Assembly: GCA_030625685.1 (NCBI GenBank)
Contig: DAOUQJ010000002.1
Coordinates: 62,001 to 126,000 of the forward strand
Length of the DNA stretch: 64,000 nucleotides
Reading direction: 5' to 3'
Origin: Oscillospiraceae bacterium
GTDB taxonomy: Bacteria > Bacillota > Clostridia > Oscillospirales > Oscillospiraceae
The notes under the pieces are model-generated. The model had not been told where the DNA came from. It searched no databases and worked only from the letters and a program-made list of their open reading frames with translations. Shown here one piece after another: positions 36,564 through 46,267 of the stretch; the stretch's first letter is position 1; the number at the start of each line of letters is the position of its first letter. A program made the translations under genes and the position numbers.

Positions 36564-37601
36564 TTAGCTACAACGAACAATACAGGTTAACTGTTGTCCT
36601 TCCACCGTAACTGTGAGTGTTGTTTGTCCTTTTCCAACGTGTTTGACAACGCCAGTTCCGGAAACTGTCGCAACAGCTGTATTGCCAATATGCCAAACAG
36701 CATCTTCTTCTGATCCACTAACTTGGACTTTATAAGATTCTCCCACACCTAGCGTAAAATCTTCACGACTGAGTGTGATGACTTCTTCCACTGGTTCTTC
36801 TGGCTCTTCAGTCTCAGACTCTGGCTCTGTCTCTGATTCAGGTTGGACTTCAGATTCTGCTTCCTCCCAAATACAAACCACAACACAAGTTGCCGTTTTT
36901 CCATCTTCACGCGTTGCGGTGACAGTAGCACTCCCTTGTCCTATCGCTGTTACAACACCATCCTCTGTCACAATCGCAACACTGGTGTTATCACTGCTCC
37001 ACAAAACAGAGTCGGCATCTACTTCTTCATTCACAAATTTGAGCACGTAGTTTTCTTCTTCGTATGACAACATAATCGTGCTTTCTTTGAGTTCAAATGG
37101 GATTTCTTCGACAACTTCTGTCTCTCCCATCACAAAGGGAATGAGTTTTGTGGTAACAACATACGCACCACCGAGCAGTATTGCAAGGGAAAGAATAAAC
37201 GTGATAACGCGAAGTCCTCCACCTGCTGGCGCTTTATTCAAGCGTTTTCCTGGAGTTGGATCGAGTGCACGTTGCAAAAACTCACCATCGTCATCTTCCG
37301 CAGAAGAATAGCTTGCATATTCATCATCAATTTGTTTTCCAAACTGATTAATGTCTTCTTTTTCTTCATAATTCTCTACTGATTCTAGTGCTTCGATTTC
37401 ATTATTTTCTTCATCCAATTGATCTGCCAATGGCTTGTTCAAATCGAAACTAAATTGTTGCACCTGCATTGGCTTTACTTCTTCAAAGCCATCTTTATCT
37501 TTACAAAACGGACATTTCTTATAGGTAGTGGAATACATTTCGCCACATTTTTCGCATTCTACTACTTCGTGAAATGACCCATCATTTCCCTTTTTTTGCA
37601 T
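36564..37601 (-). CDS. Zinc-ribbon, single-pass membrane protein with Big2-like domains
   Basis: 345 residues, unnamed. N-terminus, about 10-37: a zinc ribbon CEKCGEMY...CPFC. Next is a long acidic linker. A basic stop and one transmembrane helix follow at about 128-152 (VITFILSLAILLGGAYVVTT). The outside part has two bacterial Ig-like (Big2) units: WSSDNTSVAIVTEDGVVTAIGQGSATVTAT (in pieces) and WHIGNTAVATVSGTGVVKHVGKGQTTLTVT (in pieces), joined by an acidic PESETE repeat. The cytoplasmic zinc ribbon and extracellular Big2 parts suggest a surface protein with an inside sensor or anchor (inference). ATG 37601 is favoured over 37625 by aagggg 8 nt upstream. Confidence 0.7.
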   Translation of the reverse strand: MQKKGNDGSFHEVVECEKCGEMYSTTYKKCPFCKDKDGFEEVKPMQVQQFSFDLNKPLADQLDEENNEIEALESVENYEEKEDINQFGKQIDDEYASYSSAEDDDGEFLQRALDPTPGKRLNKAPAGGGLRVITFILSLAILLGGAYVVTTKLIPFVMGETEVVEEIPFELKESTIMLSYEEENYVLKFVNEEVDADSVLWSSDNTSVAIVTEDGVVTAIGQGSATVTATREDGKTATCVVVCIWEEAESEVQPESETEPESETEEPEEPVEEVITLSREDFTLGVGESYKVQVSGSEEDAVWHIGNTAVATVSGTGVVKHVGKGQTTLTVTVEGQQLTCIVRCS

Positions 37602-37661
37602 TCTATTAGCCCCTTTATCTATCATATCGTTACAGTTTCACACTGGTTATATCTACTAGTC

Positions 37662-37691
37662 ATAGTATCACAATATTTGAGATATCGTCAA
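37662..37691 (-). promoter_or_regulatory. Promoter of the zinc-ribbon/Big2 gene
   Basis: Minus strand TTGACG (37686-37691), 18-bp spacer, TACTAT (37662-37667), about 60 nt before the start codon. Confidence 0.6.
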
Positions 37692-37730
37692 CTGCTGATT
37701 TCATAAATACACTCCAAGGAGGTTAGGCTT

Positions 37731-38996
37731 TTGGATTCCTTATCACAAATTTTATTTCGTACCACCTTACACCCCGATCAACACGACGCCATCACCTTGG
37801 CTCACACATTGCTCGGTCAAATGCGCATTGGTTTATTTGGTGGTGCAAGCACAATCCCAATGTTACCCACCAAACTGACTTGTTACGGTGAAGAGCCTAA
37901 ACACGGCCAAGTTGCAGTGGCTCATATCGATGACACACAAATTCAAACAAGTCTTGTCAAGTTCCAATCAAAGCAAACACAGATAGAAACAGGTGAGTCT
38001 TTTCCACTTCCTGGCATTGACTATCCCTGCACATTCGAGGAACTTGTCTTTGCCATCGTTGAACTGCTAGAACCATTTTTGCAGGATGCTGACCAAATTG
38101 CCCTTTGTCTTCCATTTCCAATGAAAGATGATTGCATTCTAAGCCTACCACCAACCATACATATATCAGAGTATTTGAATGCGTCTCTTTCGAGTGCCGT
38201 CGCATCTGAACTAGAAGAGCGGGGCTTTTCCGTTAAACCCATCACCTGCATTCCTAGCGTTTGCGCGGCGCAAACTTCTGCTGTGCGTGCGATGCCAAAC
38301 TCCAAACGTATATGTTCTCTCTATTGGGGATATGGCACAAACACTGCATTTTCTATGCCCAGCACTGCCATCTTAAAACTCTATACTGGTGATTCTGCCT
38401 TGCAAATGGTCAACTGTGTATCAGGCAATTGTGAAGCCATGCCCATTGGCACCCTTGACTTGTCCATTGATCGTGACAGTGCCGACCCCGGAAAAAAACT
38501 TCTCGATAAAATGGTCTCCATTCAAAACATAGGCGAAGTGTTTCGTCTGGCCATGCTCCAAACGACCGAAGCTAAACTGGTCTCTTTTATGTGTGGACGC
38601 CATTTTCTCTCCTTATCAAAACTTCCTATTGACACCTTTGTGTCATTTTTGGAAGCGCCTGAAGGCGACAATCTTCTCGCCCATTTTTGTCAAGAATCCA
38701 AAGAGGATCTACAAATTGCTTTAGCAGTAGCAAACGCTGTTTTGTCTCGTTGTGTCAACCTGCTGTGTGCCAATCTCGCCTCTACACTTTACTTCACAGG
38801 CGCTGGCAAAGATGCGGAAAACCCCGCTGTCATTTCTCTCTTTGGAGAAGCATTTCACCATACGTATCTGAGCAAATATTTCGAAACGGCTGCTACCAAA
38901 CTCCTCAAGGATTCTCTCAATTTACACTGTGTATTTTATCCTGCAAACAATTCACTCACAAAAAGCATCGCACTGTGTGCGGCAATCAATTCATGA
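37731..38996 (+). CDS. Hexokinase-fold protein with degenerate catalytic motifs
   Basis: 421 residues. Hexokinase-clan similarity is visible in GLFGGASTIPMLPT, the nucleotide-loop segment WGYGTNTAF, and DLSIDRDSADPGKKLLDKMV with IQNIGEVFRLAML (the usual NPGxxxFEKMxSGxYxGE region). However, the phosphate-1 motif, usually LDxGGTNFR, reads VAHIDDTQIQ, and the loop that normally holds the catalytic Asp (NDT) reads CIPSV. Glucose phosphorylation is therefore unlikely; a regulatory or binding role is an inference. TTG 37731 is the start: aaggagg is 8 nt upstream and no ATG follows closely. Confidence 0.6.
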   Translation: MDSLSQILFRTTLHPDQHDAITLAHTLLGQMRIGLFGGASTIPMLPTKLTCYGEEPKHGQVAVAHIDDTQIQTSLVKFQSKQTQIETGESFPLPGIDYPCTFEELVFAIVELLEPFLQDADQIALCLPFPMKDDCILSLPPTIHISEYLNASLSSAVASELEERGFSVKPITCIPSVCAAQTSAVRAMPNSKRICSLYWGYGTNTAFSMPSTAILKLYTGDSALQMVNCVSGNCEAMPIGTLDLSIDRDSADPGKKLLDKMVSIQNIGEVFRLAMLQTTEAKLVSFMCGRHFLSLSKLPIDTFVSFLEAPEGDNLLAHFCQESKEDLQIALAVANAVLSRCVNLLCANLASTLYFTGAGKDAENPAVISLFGEAFHHTYLSKYFETAATKLLKDSLNLHCVFYPANNSLTKSIALCAAINS

Positions 38997-39027
38997 ATCA
39001 TTCAAGTATTTTGTCGATAATTTGTAT

Positions 39028-39056
39028 TTGACACCCAACCGCAAAACTGTTACAAT
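39028..39056 (+). promoter_or_regulatory. Promoter of the 97-aa gene and NlpC/P60 gene
   Basis: TTGACA (39028-39033), 17-bp spacer, TACAAT (39051-39056): a near-perfect housekeeping promoter 63 nt before the start codon. Confidence 0.85.
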
Positions 39057-39118
39057 TTGGTTACAGATTTCAACTATACTTACGATCAATTCCCACTAAG
39101 AAAGGAAACTACATTTCA

Positions 39119-39412
39119 ATGAGTAATAAAAGCATTCCATTAGAATATAAAGGACGTCCACTTCGTCGCAAAGACGATTTTATCTACTACGGCAGCATGT
39201 CTGACCCCTATATCGTTATGATTCAAGTCTTAGAAAAGGGTAACAACAAAGATCTTGAAACAGCGACCAACCTCTCTGTTCAACTTCAACTGACCGATAA
39301 CAACATCAAAGGTCGTGATGCCATTGTCAAACGTAGCAACAAAAGCTCTCTCTATGCTGCAATTGATGTTGCCTCCATTTGGCTCGAACGCGCCTTATCA
39401 AAACACAATTAA
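39119..39412 (+). CDS. Small conserved hypothetical protein
   Basis: 97 residues, soluble and basic at the N-terminus (YKGRPLRRKDDFIYYG), with no signal peptide, membrane segment or cysteine. It ends in an amphipathic helix (YAAIDVASIWLERAL). I recall similar short proteins in Clostridia without assigned function, and give no function. A strong promoter is upstream. An aaagga lies about 13 nt before the ATG, which is long. The NlpC/P60 gene follows 9 nt later and is probably co-transcribed. Confidence 0.75.
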   Translation: MSNKSIPLEYKGRPLRRKDDFIYYGSMSDPYIVMIQVLEKGNNKDLETATNLSVQLQLTDNNIKGRDAIVKRSNKSSLYAAIDVASIWLERALSKHN

Positions 39413-39421
39413 GGACTGTTT

Positions 39422-40267
39422 ATGATGCGACTTTTTTCATATGCAAAACCGAGACTTTTTCGAAATACTCTATCAACTGCACTGGTTACTGCTCTCGTAT
39501 TTGGTCTAGTTTCCATGGAAGTGAGCGCCTTACGTCTTCGTTCAAACCTCACTCCATCTAAACCATTTGCTGTGAGCACCTATGCAAATGTTACAGACTT
39601 TACATTCTCGATTCCAACAGAGTATGCAGATACTTTTGTACCGAGCGAAGAGACGCTTGACCTTTTGGCTTTTATCAATACTGGCACCGCCAAACTCAAC
39701 ATCCGCTCTGGACCTGGTGTCACTTATGAAATTATTGACACAGCGACGCAAGGGGATTTCTTTCCTGTTATCTCTGTCGAAAACGGTTGGTGTCAAATTA
39801 ACCTAAATGGCGCACCTGCTTTCATGTACACAGACTATCTACTACTCATGACTGCAGAGGAATATGAACTGTTTCAGGAAAGTGCAGATTACGCACGCGA
39901 AGAAATTGTTGCATTTTCTAAAAAGTATCTTGGTTGCAGCTATGTCTATGGTGGCAATGGACCGGACTCGTTTGATTGCTCTGGTTTTACTTGCTTTGTT
40001 TACAAAAATTTTGGCTATTCGATTAACCGCGGAGCTACCGGCCAACTCAGCAACGGAACTGAAATCACAAAAAACGAGCTTCTTCCTGGTGACCTAGTAT
40101 TTTTCCGTCGAAGTGGAACGGTAAAGCCTGTCTCCCATGTAGGAATCTATATTGGTGATGGCTCATTTATCCATGCCTCTACATCAGGATATCAAGTGCG
40201 CATTGATTCATTGGCATCTGGCTATTACTCGGATGTATATGTTTATGGACGTCGCATCGTTTCATAA
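39422..40267 (+). CDS. Exported NlpC/P60 peptidoglycan hydrolase with SH3 domain
   Basis: 281 residues. A basic N-terminus and hydrophobic stretch (about 12-36) form a signal peptide or anchor. A bacterial SH3 domain lies at about 82-140 (LNIRSGPGVTYEIID). NlpC/P60 endopeptidase spans about 155-280: catalytic Cys in DSFDCSGFTCFVYK, His in VSHVGIYIGDG, third residue in FIHASTSG. It cleaves peptide stems (D-Glu-diamino acid bonds) in the wall. aagga is 6 nt before the ATG. Followed by a strong terminator. Confidence 0.93.
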   Translation: MMRLFSYAKPRLFRNTLSTALVTALVFGLVSMEVSALRLRSNLTPSKPFAVSTYANVTDFTFSIPTEYADTFVPSEETLDLLAFINTGTAKLNIRSGPGVTYEIIDTATQGDFFPVISVENGWCQINLNGAPAFMYTDYLLLMTAEEYELFQESADYAREEIVAFSKKYLGCSYVYGGNGPDSFDCSGFTCFVYKNFGYSINRGATGQLSNGTEITKNELLPGDLVFFRRSGTVKPVSHVGIYIGDGSFIHASTSGYQVRIDSLASGYYSDVYVYGRRIVS

Positions 40268-40283
40268 TGTTATTAAACAATCA

Positions 40284-40318
40284 AACCGCCTGTACAATCA
40301 TGTACAGGCGGTTTTTTC
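40284..40318 (+). terminator. Terminator of the NlpC/P60 gene
   Basis: A 13-bp stem aaccgcctgtaca with tgtacaggcggtt, 4-nt loop, then ttttctt. It abuts the end of convergent cysS. Confidence 0.92.
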
Positions 40319-41719
40319 TTATTTGCGTATAATCTTTACCCCTTGTGGAGTATCTTTCAATTCAATTCCCATGCTTGCTAGTTCATCACGAATGCGATCG
40401 GCTTCTGCAAAGTTTTTCTCTTTTCTTGCTTGTTGCCTTGCTTCAACCATCTCTTCTAGTTTCGCATCCAAATCTTCTTCTGTTTTTCTTCCATACAAAA
40501 TTCCCAATACATCTGTAAATTCTGAAATCATTGCCAGTGATTGTTCAGCAACAGCCTTCGTTGGTTTCTGTTCTACTGTAATGTTGATGGCTCTGACCAA
40601 TTCAAACAAGACCGCAATGGCATCGGCTGTATTCAAATCGTCATCCATCGCTTCTAGAAAACGATCTCTATAGTTTGCAAAGCTATCCACTAGTACAGTC
40701 TCTTGCTCTGTCATTGCTCCCTCTTCACCATTTTTTTGAATGAATTCAAGATTTTCTACCGCAGTGTAGAGACGATCCAATCCATTTTGCGCCTGAATGA
40801 GGGATTCTTTGGAATAGTTGAGTGGTGTTCTGTAGTGTGCGGACAACATAAAGAAGCGGATTGGTTCGTATCCATAAACCTTTGCTGCTTCACGTACAGT
40901 GAAGAAATTGCCTTCTGACTTGGACATTTTTCTATTGTCTACATTGATAAATCCATTGTGCATCCAATAATTTACGAAGGTAGTACCATGACAAGCTTCT
41001 GACTGTGCAATTTCATTTTCGTGATGTGGAAATTGTAAGTCTTGACCTCCGCAGTGAATATCAATTGTTTTGCCAAGATAGCGACTGCACATTGCAGAAC
41101 ATTCGATGTGCCAACCTGGTCTCCCCATTCCCCAAGGAGATTGCCAACTTGGTTCATTGGGCTTCGCATTTTTCCAAAGCACAAAATCCATTGGATCTTC
41201 TTTAATGTCATTGACATCAATTCTTGCCCCAGCTTGCAAGTCTTCTAATGGCTGTTGCGATAGCTTTCCATATCCCTCAAATTTGATAGAACGGAAATAA
41301 ACGTCTCCATTTTTTTCATAAGCATATCCCTTTTCAATGAGCGCTTCAATCATCTCAATGATTTGGCCGATATTTTCCGTTGCTTTTGGGTGAATGGTCG
41401 CTTCTTTTACGCCCATACCTTTGGCATCGGTGAAATATTCTTCAATATACTTTTCAGCAATGGCTTCACTTGTGGTGCTTTCTTGGTTGGCACGATTGAT
41501 GATTTTATCATCCACATCCGTAAAGTTCTGCACAAAGGTGACATCATAGCCACGATACTCAAAATATCTGCGCAACACATCAAATACAATGATTGGACGT
41601 GCGTTTCCTACATGAATATAGTTATAGACAGTAGGACCACAAGAATACATTTTCACTTCACCTTCTGTAATGGGGCGAAAGTCTTCTTTTTGCCTTGTAA
41701 CACTATTAAATACTTTCAT
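40319..41719 (-). CDS. cysS: Cysteinyl-tRNA synthetase
   Basis: 466 residues, class I. Motifs: [19 protein letters not shown] (HIGH equivalent HVGN), zinc ligands including [10 protein letters not shown] and [10 protein letters not shown], and [12 protein letters not shown] (KMSKS). It charges tRNA-Cys. It overlaps the end of cysE by 14 nt and carries its own aaggag, so both are read from the cysteine T-box leader. Confidence 0.97.
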   Translation of the reverse strand: MKVFNSVTRQKEDFRPITEGEVKMYSCGPTVYNYIHVGNARPIIVFDVLRRYFEYRGYDVTFVQNFTDVDDKIINRANQESTTSEAIAEKYIEEYFTDAKGMGVKEATIHPKATENIGQIIEMIEALIEKGYAYEKNGDVYFRSIKFEGYGKLSQQPLEDLQAGARIDVNDIKEDPMDFVLWKNAKPNEPSWQSPWGMGRPGWHIECSAMCSRYLGKTIDIHCGGQDLQFPHHENEIAQSEACHGTTFVNYWMHNGFINVDNRKMSKSEGNFFTVREAAKVYGYEPIRFFMLSAHYRTPLNYSKESLIQAQNGLDRLYTAVENLEFIQKNGEEGAMTEQETVLVDSFANYRDRFLEAMDDDLNTADAIAVLFELVRAINITVEQKPTKAVAEQSLAMISEFTDVLGILYGRKTEEDLDAKLEEMVEARQQARKEKNFAEADRIRDELASMGIELKDTPQGVKIIRK

Positions 41720-42410
41720 CTGATTCTTCTCCTTGTCCTTGGTGGTTGATTCGTTCTTCTTCGATTTTATCTATATATTTTTCCATAAACTCCATACGGG
41801 ATAGAATCGATTGCAATTCTTTTTGCACAGGGTCGGTGATATTTACTTGATCCACTTCGCCAGCAAAGTCTGTTTTGACTCCACCCACTCGCACAATGCG
41901 TGCAGGCACACCAACCGCTGTCGCATTTTCAGCCACTTCTGATAGCACCACTGCATTGGACGCAATCCGCGCACCATCATGCACTTTAAAAGGACCCAAT
42001 ACTTTTGCCCCTGATCCTATCATAACATTGTTCCCAATGGTTGGATGACGTTTTCCCTTGTCTTTGCCTGTGCCCCCCAGTGTAACACCTTGATATAACA
42101 GCACATCGTCTCCGACTTCTGCTGTTTCACCTATCACAATTCCCATTCCATGGTCAATCACAAAGCGTCTTCCAATCGTTGCCCCTGGATGAATCTCAAT
42201 TCCTGTCCAAAAGCGACTCCACTGCGATACTACACGTGCCAAAAACATAAGTTTCCAATTATAAAGCTTATGCGCAATGCGGTGATTGATTAGTGCGTGA
42301 ACACCTGGATACAACAAAAACACTTCTAATTTACTTCTTGCAGCTGGATCTCTGGCTTGATACGATGAGAGAATTTCAATAAATCCCTTCACATAACCTC
42401 TCCTTTTCAT
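41706..42410 (-). CDS. cysE: Serine O-acetyltransferase
   Basis: 234 residues. First step of cysteine synthesis. It starts with the short helical N-terminal region ([17 protein letters not shown]) and continues with the left-handed beta-helix hexapeptide repeats: [21 protein letters not shown] (in parts), [18 protein letters not shown] and [14 protein letters not shown] 42410 has aaggggcg 7 nt upstream; the longer in-frame start lies inside the T-box. The C-terminal tail (to EESDESI) is longer than usual and acidic. Confidence 0.95.
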   Translation of the reverse strand: MKRRGYVKGFIEILSSYQARDPAARSKLEVFLLYPGVHALINHRIAHKLYNWKLMFLARVVSQWSRFWTGIEIHPGATIGRRFVIDHGMGIVIGETAEVGDDVLLYQGVTLGGTGKDKGKRHPTIGNNVMIGSGAKVLGPFKVHDGARIASNAVVLSEVAENATAVGVPARIVRVGGVKTDFAGEVDQVNITDPVQKELQSILSRMEFMEKYIDKIEEERINHQGQGEESDESI

Positions 42411-42411
42411 A

Positions 42412-42640
42412 GAAAAACGCCCCTTATACCACACGGTATAAGAGGCGATAATTATCGCGGTTCCACTCTCATTTTTCACTCAAAAGCCGATAACGAGGCA
42501 AGGCGGAGGTGTAACACCTCTTCGCTCCTAGGCGCACTTCACGTTTTTATCTTATGAGTGGCTTTCAGCCGGTGACCACCCTTCTCTGTCTAAGCATCCA
42601 AACGCTACTCTTCCTATTCATCACGAAATCATCATTGTTT
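42412..42640 (-). promoter_or_regulatory. T-box leader, cysteine specific
   Basis: Minus-strand order: stem I with specifier TGC (42534-42536) in the usual context TGCgcctaggagc, then the T-box agagtggaaccgcg (42456-42469), then the terminator cgcctcttatacc/ggtataaggggcg (42418-42447) with TTTTTCT. The bulge UGGA fits a U73 discriminator, as in tRNA-Cys, and UGC is a Cys codon. It controls cysE-cysS. Confidence 0.94.
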
Positions 42641-42644
42641 TAGT

Positions 42645-42673
42645 ATATTACCATGCAACAAAAATGGTGTCAA
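42645..42673 (-). promoter_or_regulatory. Promoter of cysE-cysS
   Basis: Minus strand TTGACA (42668-42673), 17-bp spacer, TAATAT (42645-42650), just ahead of the T-box leader and just after pgsA. Confidence 0.85.
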
Positions 42674-42694
42674 GAAAACAATTTGTCGAAGAAT

Positions 42695-43213
42695 TTATTT
42701 AGCTCCCTCGGTAAATACGGCGCGATTGACAATAAAATATTCAAATCCTGAATACAAGGTTGTCAGCACAATCACCCACACACACAGTTGAATTACAAAT
42801 GCAGAAACAGGCAACAGCATGAGACATATAGCCACCATTGTGGCTGCCGTCTTTACTTTACCAGAAAATCCTGCTGCAATAACCGTGCCTTGATCCACAG
42901 CCACGAGGCGCAAACCAGTCACAGAGAATTCACGCGCAATCACAAGCAATAACGCCCAAGATGGCATGAGGCCAATTTCAACAAAAAAGACCATTGCCGA
43001 CGTGACAAGCAGTTTATCTGCCAGTGGGTCCATAAACTTGCCAAAGTCAGTAATTTGATTGTATTTTCTTGCAATATAGCCATCTACATAATCCGTGAGG
43101 CTGGCAATGACAAACACAGCCAGAGCATAATACATCTGATCAATATAAAGCAGATACATGAATAACGGAATCATAATGACACGCAATATGGTGAGTTTAT
43201 TGGCAGTATTCAA
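42695..43213 (-). CDS. pgsA: CDP-diacylglycerol-glycerol-3-phosphate 3-phosphatidyltransferase
   Basis: 172 residues, integral membrane, about five helices. The CDP-alcohol phosphotransferase motif is intact: DYVDGYIARKYNQITDFGKFMDPLADK (DG-x2-AR-x8-G-x3-D-x3-D). First step of phosphatidylglycerol synthesis. Last gene of the prmC-recA-recX-rimO-pgsA run; it overlaps rimO by 4 nt. Confidence 0.96.
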   Translation of the reverse strand: MNTANKLTILRVIMIPLFMYLLYIDQMYYALAVFVIASLTDYVDGYIARKYNQITDFGKFMDPLADKLLVTSAMVFFVEIGLMPSWALLLVIAREFSVTGLRLVAVDQGTVIAAGFSGKVKTAATMVAICLMLLPVSAFVIQLCVWVIVLTTLYSGFEYFIVNRAVFTEGAK

Positions 43214-44541
43214 AATGCGTCTCCTTTCACTGTTCCGATCAGTTCTCCATCCTCAACAGCAGTTACTTCCACATGATAAAACTTGCCAATTTCTAATTCA
43301 GTGTCGCTCACCAAATAGAATGAGCCGTCAATATGTGGTGACTCTGCTTCACTGCGTCCCACATACATATTTAAGTCAGGCATATAGCCTTCACAAAGTA
43401 CCGTTTTGGTTTTGCCCAGTTGTGCTTCACAGTAGTCATCAATGACTTGCATTTGTATATCGGTGAGCAGTTCCACACGACGCCTTTTAACTTCATCTTC
43501 AATTTGATCATCCATATAAAACGCAGCGGACCCCTCTTCAGGAGAAAAAGCAAATATACCGGCACGCTGTATGCGAAACTCTCGCAAAAATACACTAAGT
43601 TCTTCAAAATCTTCCTCAGTTTCCCCTGGAAAGCCAGCTATCAAACTGGTGCGAAGAACAATATCAGGTACTCGTTTGCGCAATTTGGCGAGCACCTCAC
43701 GCACTTCTTCTCCAGTGCCACGTCTCTTCATTCTCGCAAGCACCGGTGTACTGATATGCTGAATTGGAATATCCAAATACTTTACAATTTTATCCTCTGT
43801 CGCAATTAAATCAATGAGTGCATCATCCAAAGCATCTGGGTACGCATAGTGAAGTCTGACCCATTCAATTCCCTCAACTTTGCAGATTTCCTTCAAGAGT
43901 TCAACTAATTGAGTCTTTCCGTATAAATCATAACCATAGCGCGTGATGTCCTGTGCTACCACCATAATTTCTCTAATGCCACACTCAGCCATGGACTTCA
44001 CTTCATCTAATATTTTTTCCATTGGGCGACTTCGATATTTTCCTCGAATAAAGGGAATGGTACAGTATGCGCACCTGTTATCGCAACCTTCTGCAATGCG
44101 AAGCCACGCCCAGTGATCAGATGTGACAATCACGCGGTCAATTTCTGGAATAGGTGCATCAATGCTCTCAAATAAATATGCTTGTTTCTGTTCTTTCGCT
44201 GCCTCTATGACGTCAGTAATATTTTGATAGCTTCCACAACCCACAAAGCCGTCTGCTTCTGGGCAAAGCATCTCCAATTCATCTTTATAACGCTGCGCCA
44301 TACATCCAACCACAATAATGTGTTGCAGTCTACCTTCTTGTTTCATTTTTGCAAGCGTTTCATACTCCGCCAAAGCTTCCTCTTTTGCTTCTTGCAAAAA
44401 TCCACAAGTATTCAGCACCGCAACATCACAGTCTTCTGCTTCCAGCGCGATATCATATCCAGCATCAAATGTTTTCCACATCATTTGCTCGCAATTCACT
44501 TGGTTTTTGGAACAGCCTAAGGAAACAAATCCTACTCTCAT
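43210..44541 (-). CDS. rimO: Ribosomal protein S12 methylthiotransferase
   Basis: 443 residues. The N-terminal UPF0004 domain has cluster cysteines in SLGCSKNQVNCE, LNTCGFL and VVGCMAQRY. The radical SAM core has AEGCDNRCAYCTIP, and a C-terminal TRAM domain runs from about 375. The start [16 protein letters not shown] is diagnostic for RimO rather than MiaB. It methylthiolates the conserved Asp of S12. It overlaps recX (ATGA). Confidence 0.96.
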   Translation of the reverse strand: MRVGFVSLGCSKNQVNCEQMMWKTFDAGYDIALEAEDCDVAVLNTCGFLQEAKEEALAEYETLAKMKQEGRLQHIIVVGCMAQRYKDELEMLCPEADGFVGCGSYQNITDVIEAAKEQKQAYLFESIDAPIPEIDRVIVTSDHWAWLRIAEGCDNRCAYCTIPFIRGKYRSRPMEKILDEVKSMAECGIREIMVVAQDITRYGYDLYGKTQLVELLKEICKVEGIEWVRLHYAYPDALDDALIDLIATEDKIVKYLDIPIQHISTPVLARMKRRGTGEEVREVLAKLRKRVPDIVLRTSLIAGFPGETEEDFEELSVFLREFRIQRAGIFAFSPEEGSAAFYMDDQIEDEVKRRRVELLTDIQMQVIDDYCEAQLGKTKTVLCEGYMPDLNMYVGRSEAESPHIDGSFYLVSDTELEIGKFYHVEVTAVEDGELIGTVKGDAF

Positions 44542-45146
44542 TGGTCATACCTCTCTTTATTGCGCCTGATTGCACTGGCAATCTCCTCATAGGAATAGCC
44601 ACGCCTTTGCAATGCCTGACCCGCTTTGCGATATCCTGCTTCGTCTGTTGATTTTAATAGCTTTTCTAGTAACATATCTATTTTTTCTGTATCAACAGTC
44701 CACTCGCAAAGAAGTTCCTCCCACATTTCTCGTGGAACAGCTTTGCGAGAAAGCTCTGTTTTAATGCGATAGATTCCATACCCTTTTCGACTACATTCTT
44801 CTATCACCCGTCTGGCATACTCTTCTTCGTCTATAAATCCTTGCTGACATGCCCATGCAGCAAACGATTCTGCTTGCGTCTCATTGGCTCCTTTTTTAAC
44901 GAGCGCTCTTTTGAGCTCTTCTTTGGCATAAGACCGTTTTGCCAGCATTGCGAGTGTTTGCTGCTTTACATACGCATCGCTTTCGTTCAACAGTTCTTGC
45001 AAGTCAGATGGACTAAGTTCATGTTCGGCTTTTAAACCATATCTTTTTATATCGCTTCGCAGTAACACAAACGTAGTATTATCCTCTAAACTCAGTAAGC
45101 ATGTGCGCTTGCTCAGTCTTGATGGAAGAATTTGCTCAATCCTCAT
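44538..45146 (-). CDS. recX: RecX-family regulator of RecA
   Basis: About 202 residues, built of three-helix RecX repeats: [36 protein letters not shown] with [18 protein letters not shown], and [18 protein letters not shown]. RecX binds the RecA filament and limits it. ATG 45146 overlaps the recA 3' end by 11 nt with an agagg in recA's last codons, giving coupled translation; ATG 45170 is less likely. Confidence 0.92.
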   Translation of the reverse strand: MRIEQILPSRLSKRTCLLSLEDNTTFVLLRSDIKRYGLKAEHELSPSDLQELLNESDAYVKQQTLAMLAKRSYAKEELKRALVKKGANETQAESFAAWACQQGFIDEEEYARRVIEECSRKGYGIYRIKTELSRKAVPREMWEELLCEWTVDTEKIDMLLEKLLKSTDEAGYRKAGQALQRRGYSYEEIASAIRRNKERYDQ

Positions 45147-46251
45147 CCTTGAAATCCTCTGCTGTAACATCTACTCCGCCTTTCGATGCTTTCGCTTTGG
45201 ATGCTGGACGCGCTGGGCTTTTCATCAGTTCAGCTGCCTGTTCTCGGATGCCTTGTTCCAATTCGTCTGCGAGTTCTGGATTGTCTAAGAAATACTGCTT
45301 TGCGGCATCTCTACCTTGCCCCAAACGCACATCTCCCATAGAGAACCAAGAGCCACTTTTTTGTACCAAATTGAGTTTTACACCCAAATCAATCATTTCA
45401 CCAACTTTGGAAACCCCTTCTCCATACATAATGTCAAATTCGGCTTCTCTAAATGGTGGTGCCACTTTGTTTTTGACAACCTTTGCTCTTGTGCGGTTTC
45501 CGATATTGTACGTGCCGTTTTTGAGTGTTTCAATGCGGCGCACATCAATACGAACAGAGGAGTAAAACTTCAGCGCTCGACCACCAGTTGTGACTTCTGG
45601 GCTACCATACATTACGCCAACTTTTTCACGCAATTGGTTGATAAAGATGACCACACAATTGGTCTTTGCCACAGAGCCAGCTAGTTTTCGCAGCGCTTGG
45701 CTCATCAGTCTTGCCAATACCCCAACATGAGAATCTCCCATATCGCCTTCAATTTCAGCGCGAGGCACTAGCGCCGCAACAGAGTCAACTACGATAACAT
45801 CCATAGCACCAGAGCGAACAAGTGCATCTGTAATTTCAAGGCCTTGCTCACCTGTATCAGGTTGCGAAATCAGCAAGCTGTCAATATCCACGCCAAGTGC
45901 CTTTGCATATACAGGGTCAAGTGCGTGTTCTGCGTCGACAAAGGCAACTTCTCCACCATTTTTTTGCGCTTCTGCAACAATATGAAGGGCAATTGTGGTT
46001 TTACCTGATGATTCTGGTCCATAGATTTCAACAATTCTTCCTCTCGGAACACCACCGATTCCCAATGCCAAGTCCAATGACAATGATCCCGTTGGAATGG
46101 CTTCTACTTTTACACTGGTATTTTCTCCAAGGCGCATGATTGAGCCTTTGCCATATGCTTTTTCAATTTGTTCCATCGCCGTTTCAATCGCACGTTTTTT
46201 GTCCGTTGCTGGCGCAGGGGTTGGTACAGGTGCTTTTCTTTTATCAGCCAT
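45136..46251 (-). CDS. recA: Recombinase RecA
   Basis: 371 residues. Walker [10 protein letters not shown] (about 78-86), [11 protein letters not shown]-type segment, [21 protein letters not shown] (in parts) with Walker B, the [21 protein letters not shown] loop L2 region and acidic C-terminus. The N-terminus is extended with a Pro/Ala stretch (residues 6-17). Strand exchange and SOS co-protease. It sits 16 nt after prmC with no visible LexA-type operator in that gap. Confidence 0.98.
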   Translation of the reverse strand: MADKRKAPVPTPAPATDKKRAIETAMEQIEKAYGKGSIMRLGENTSVKVEAIPTGSLSLDLALGIGGVPRGRIVEIYGPESSGKTTIALHIVAEAQKNGGEVAFVDAEHALDPVYAKALGVDIDSLLISQPDTGEQGLEITDALVRSGAMDVIVVDSVAALVPRAEIEGDMGDSHVGVLARLMSQALRKLAGSVAKTNCVVIFINQLREKVGVMYGSPEVTTGGRALKFYSSVRIDVRRIETLKNGTYNIGNRTRAKVVKNKVAPPFREAEFDIMYGEGVSKVGEMIDLGVKLNLVQKSGSWFSMGDVRLGQGRDAAKQYFLDNPELADELEQGIREQAAELMKSPARPASKAKASKGGVDVTAEDFKDED

Positions 46252-46267
46252 CGCTCATCCCTCTTTT

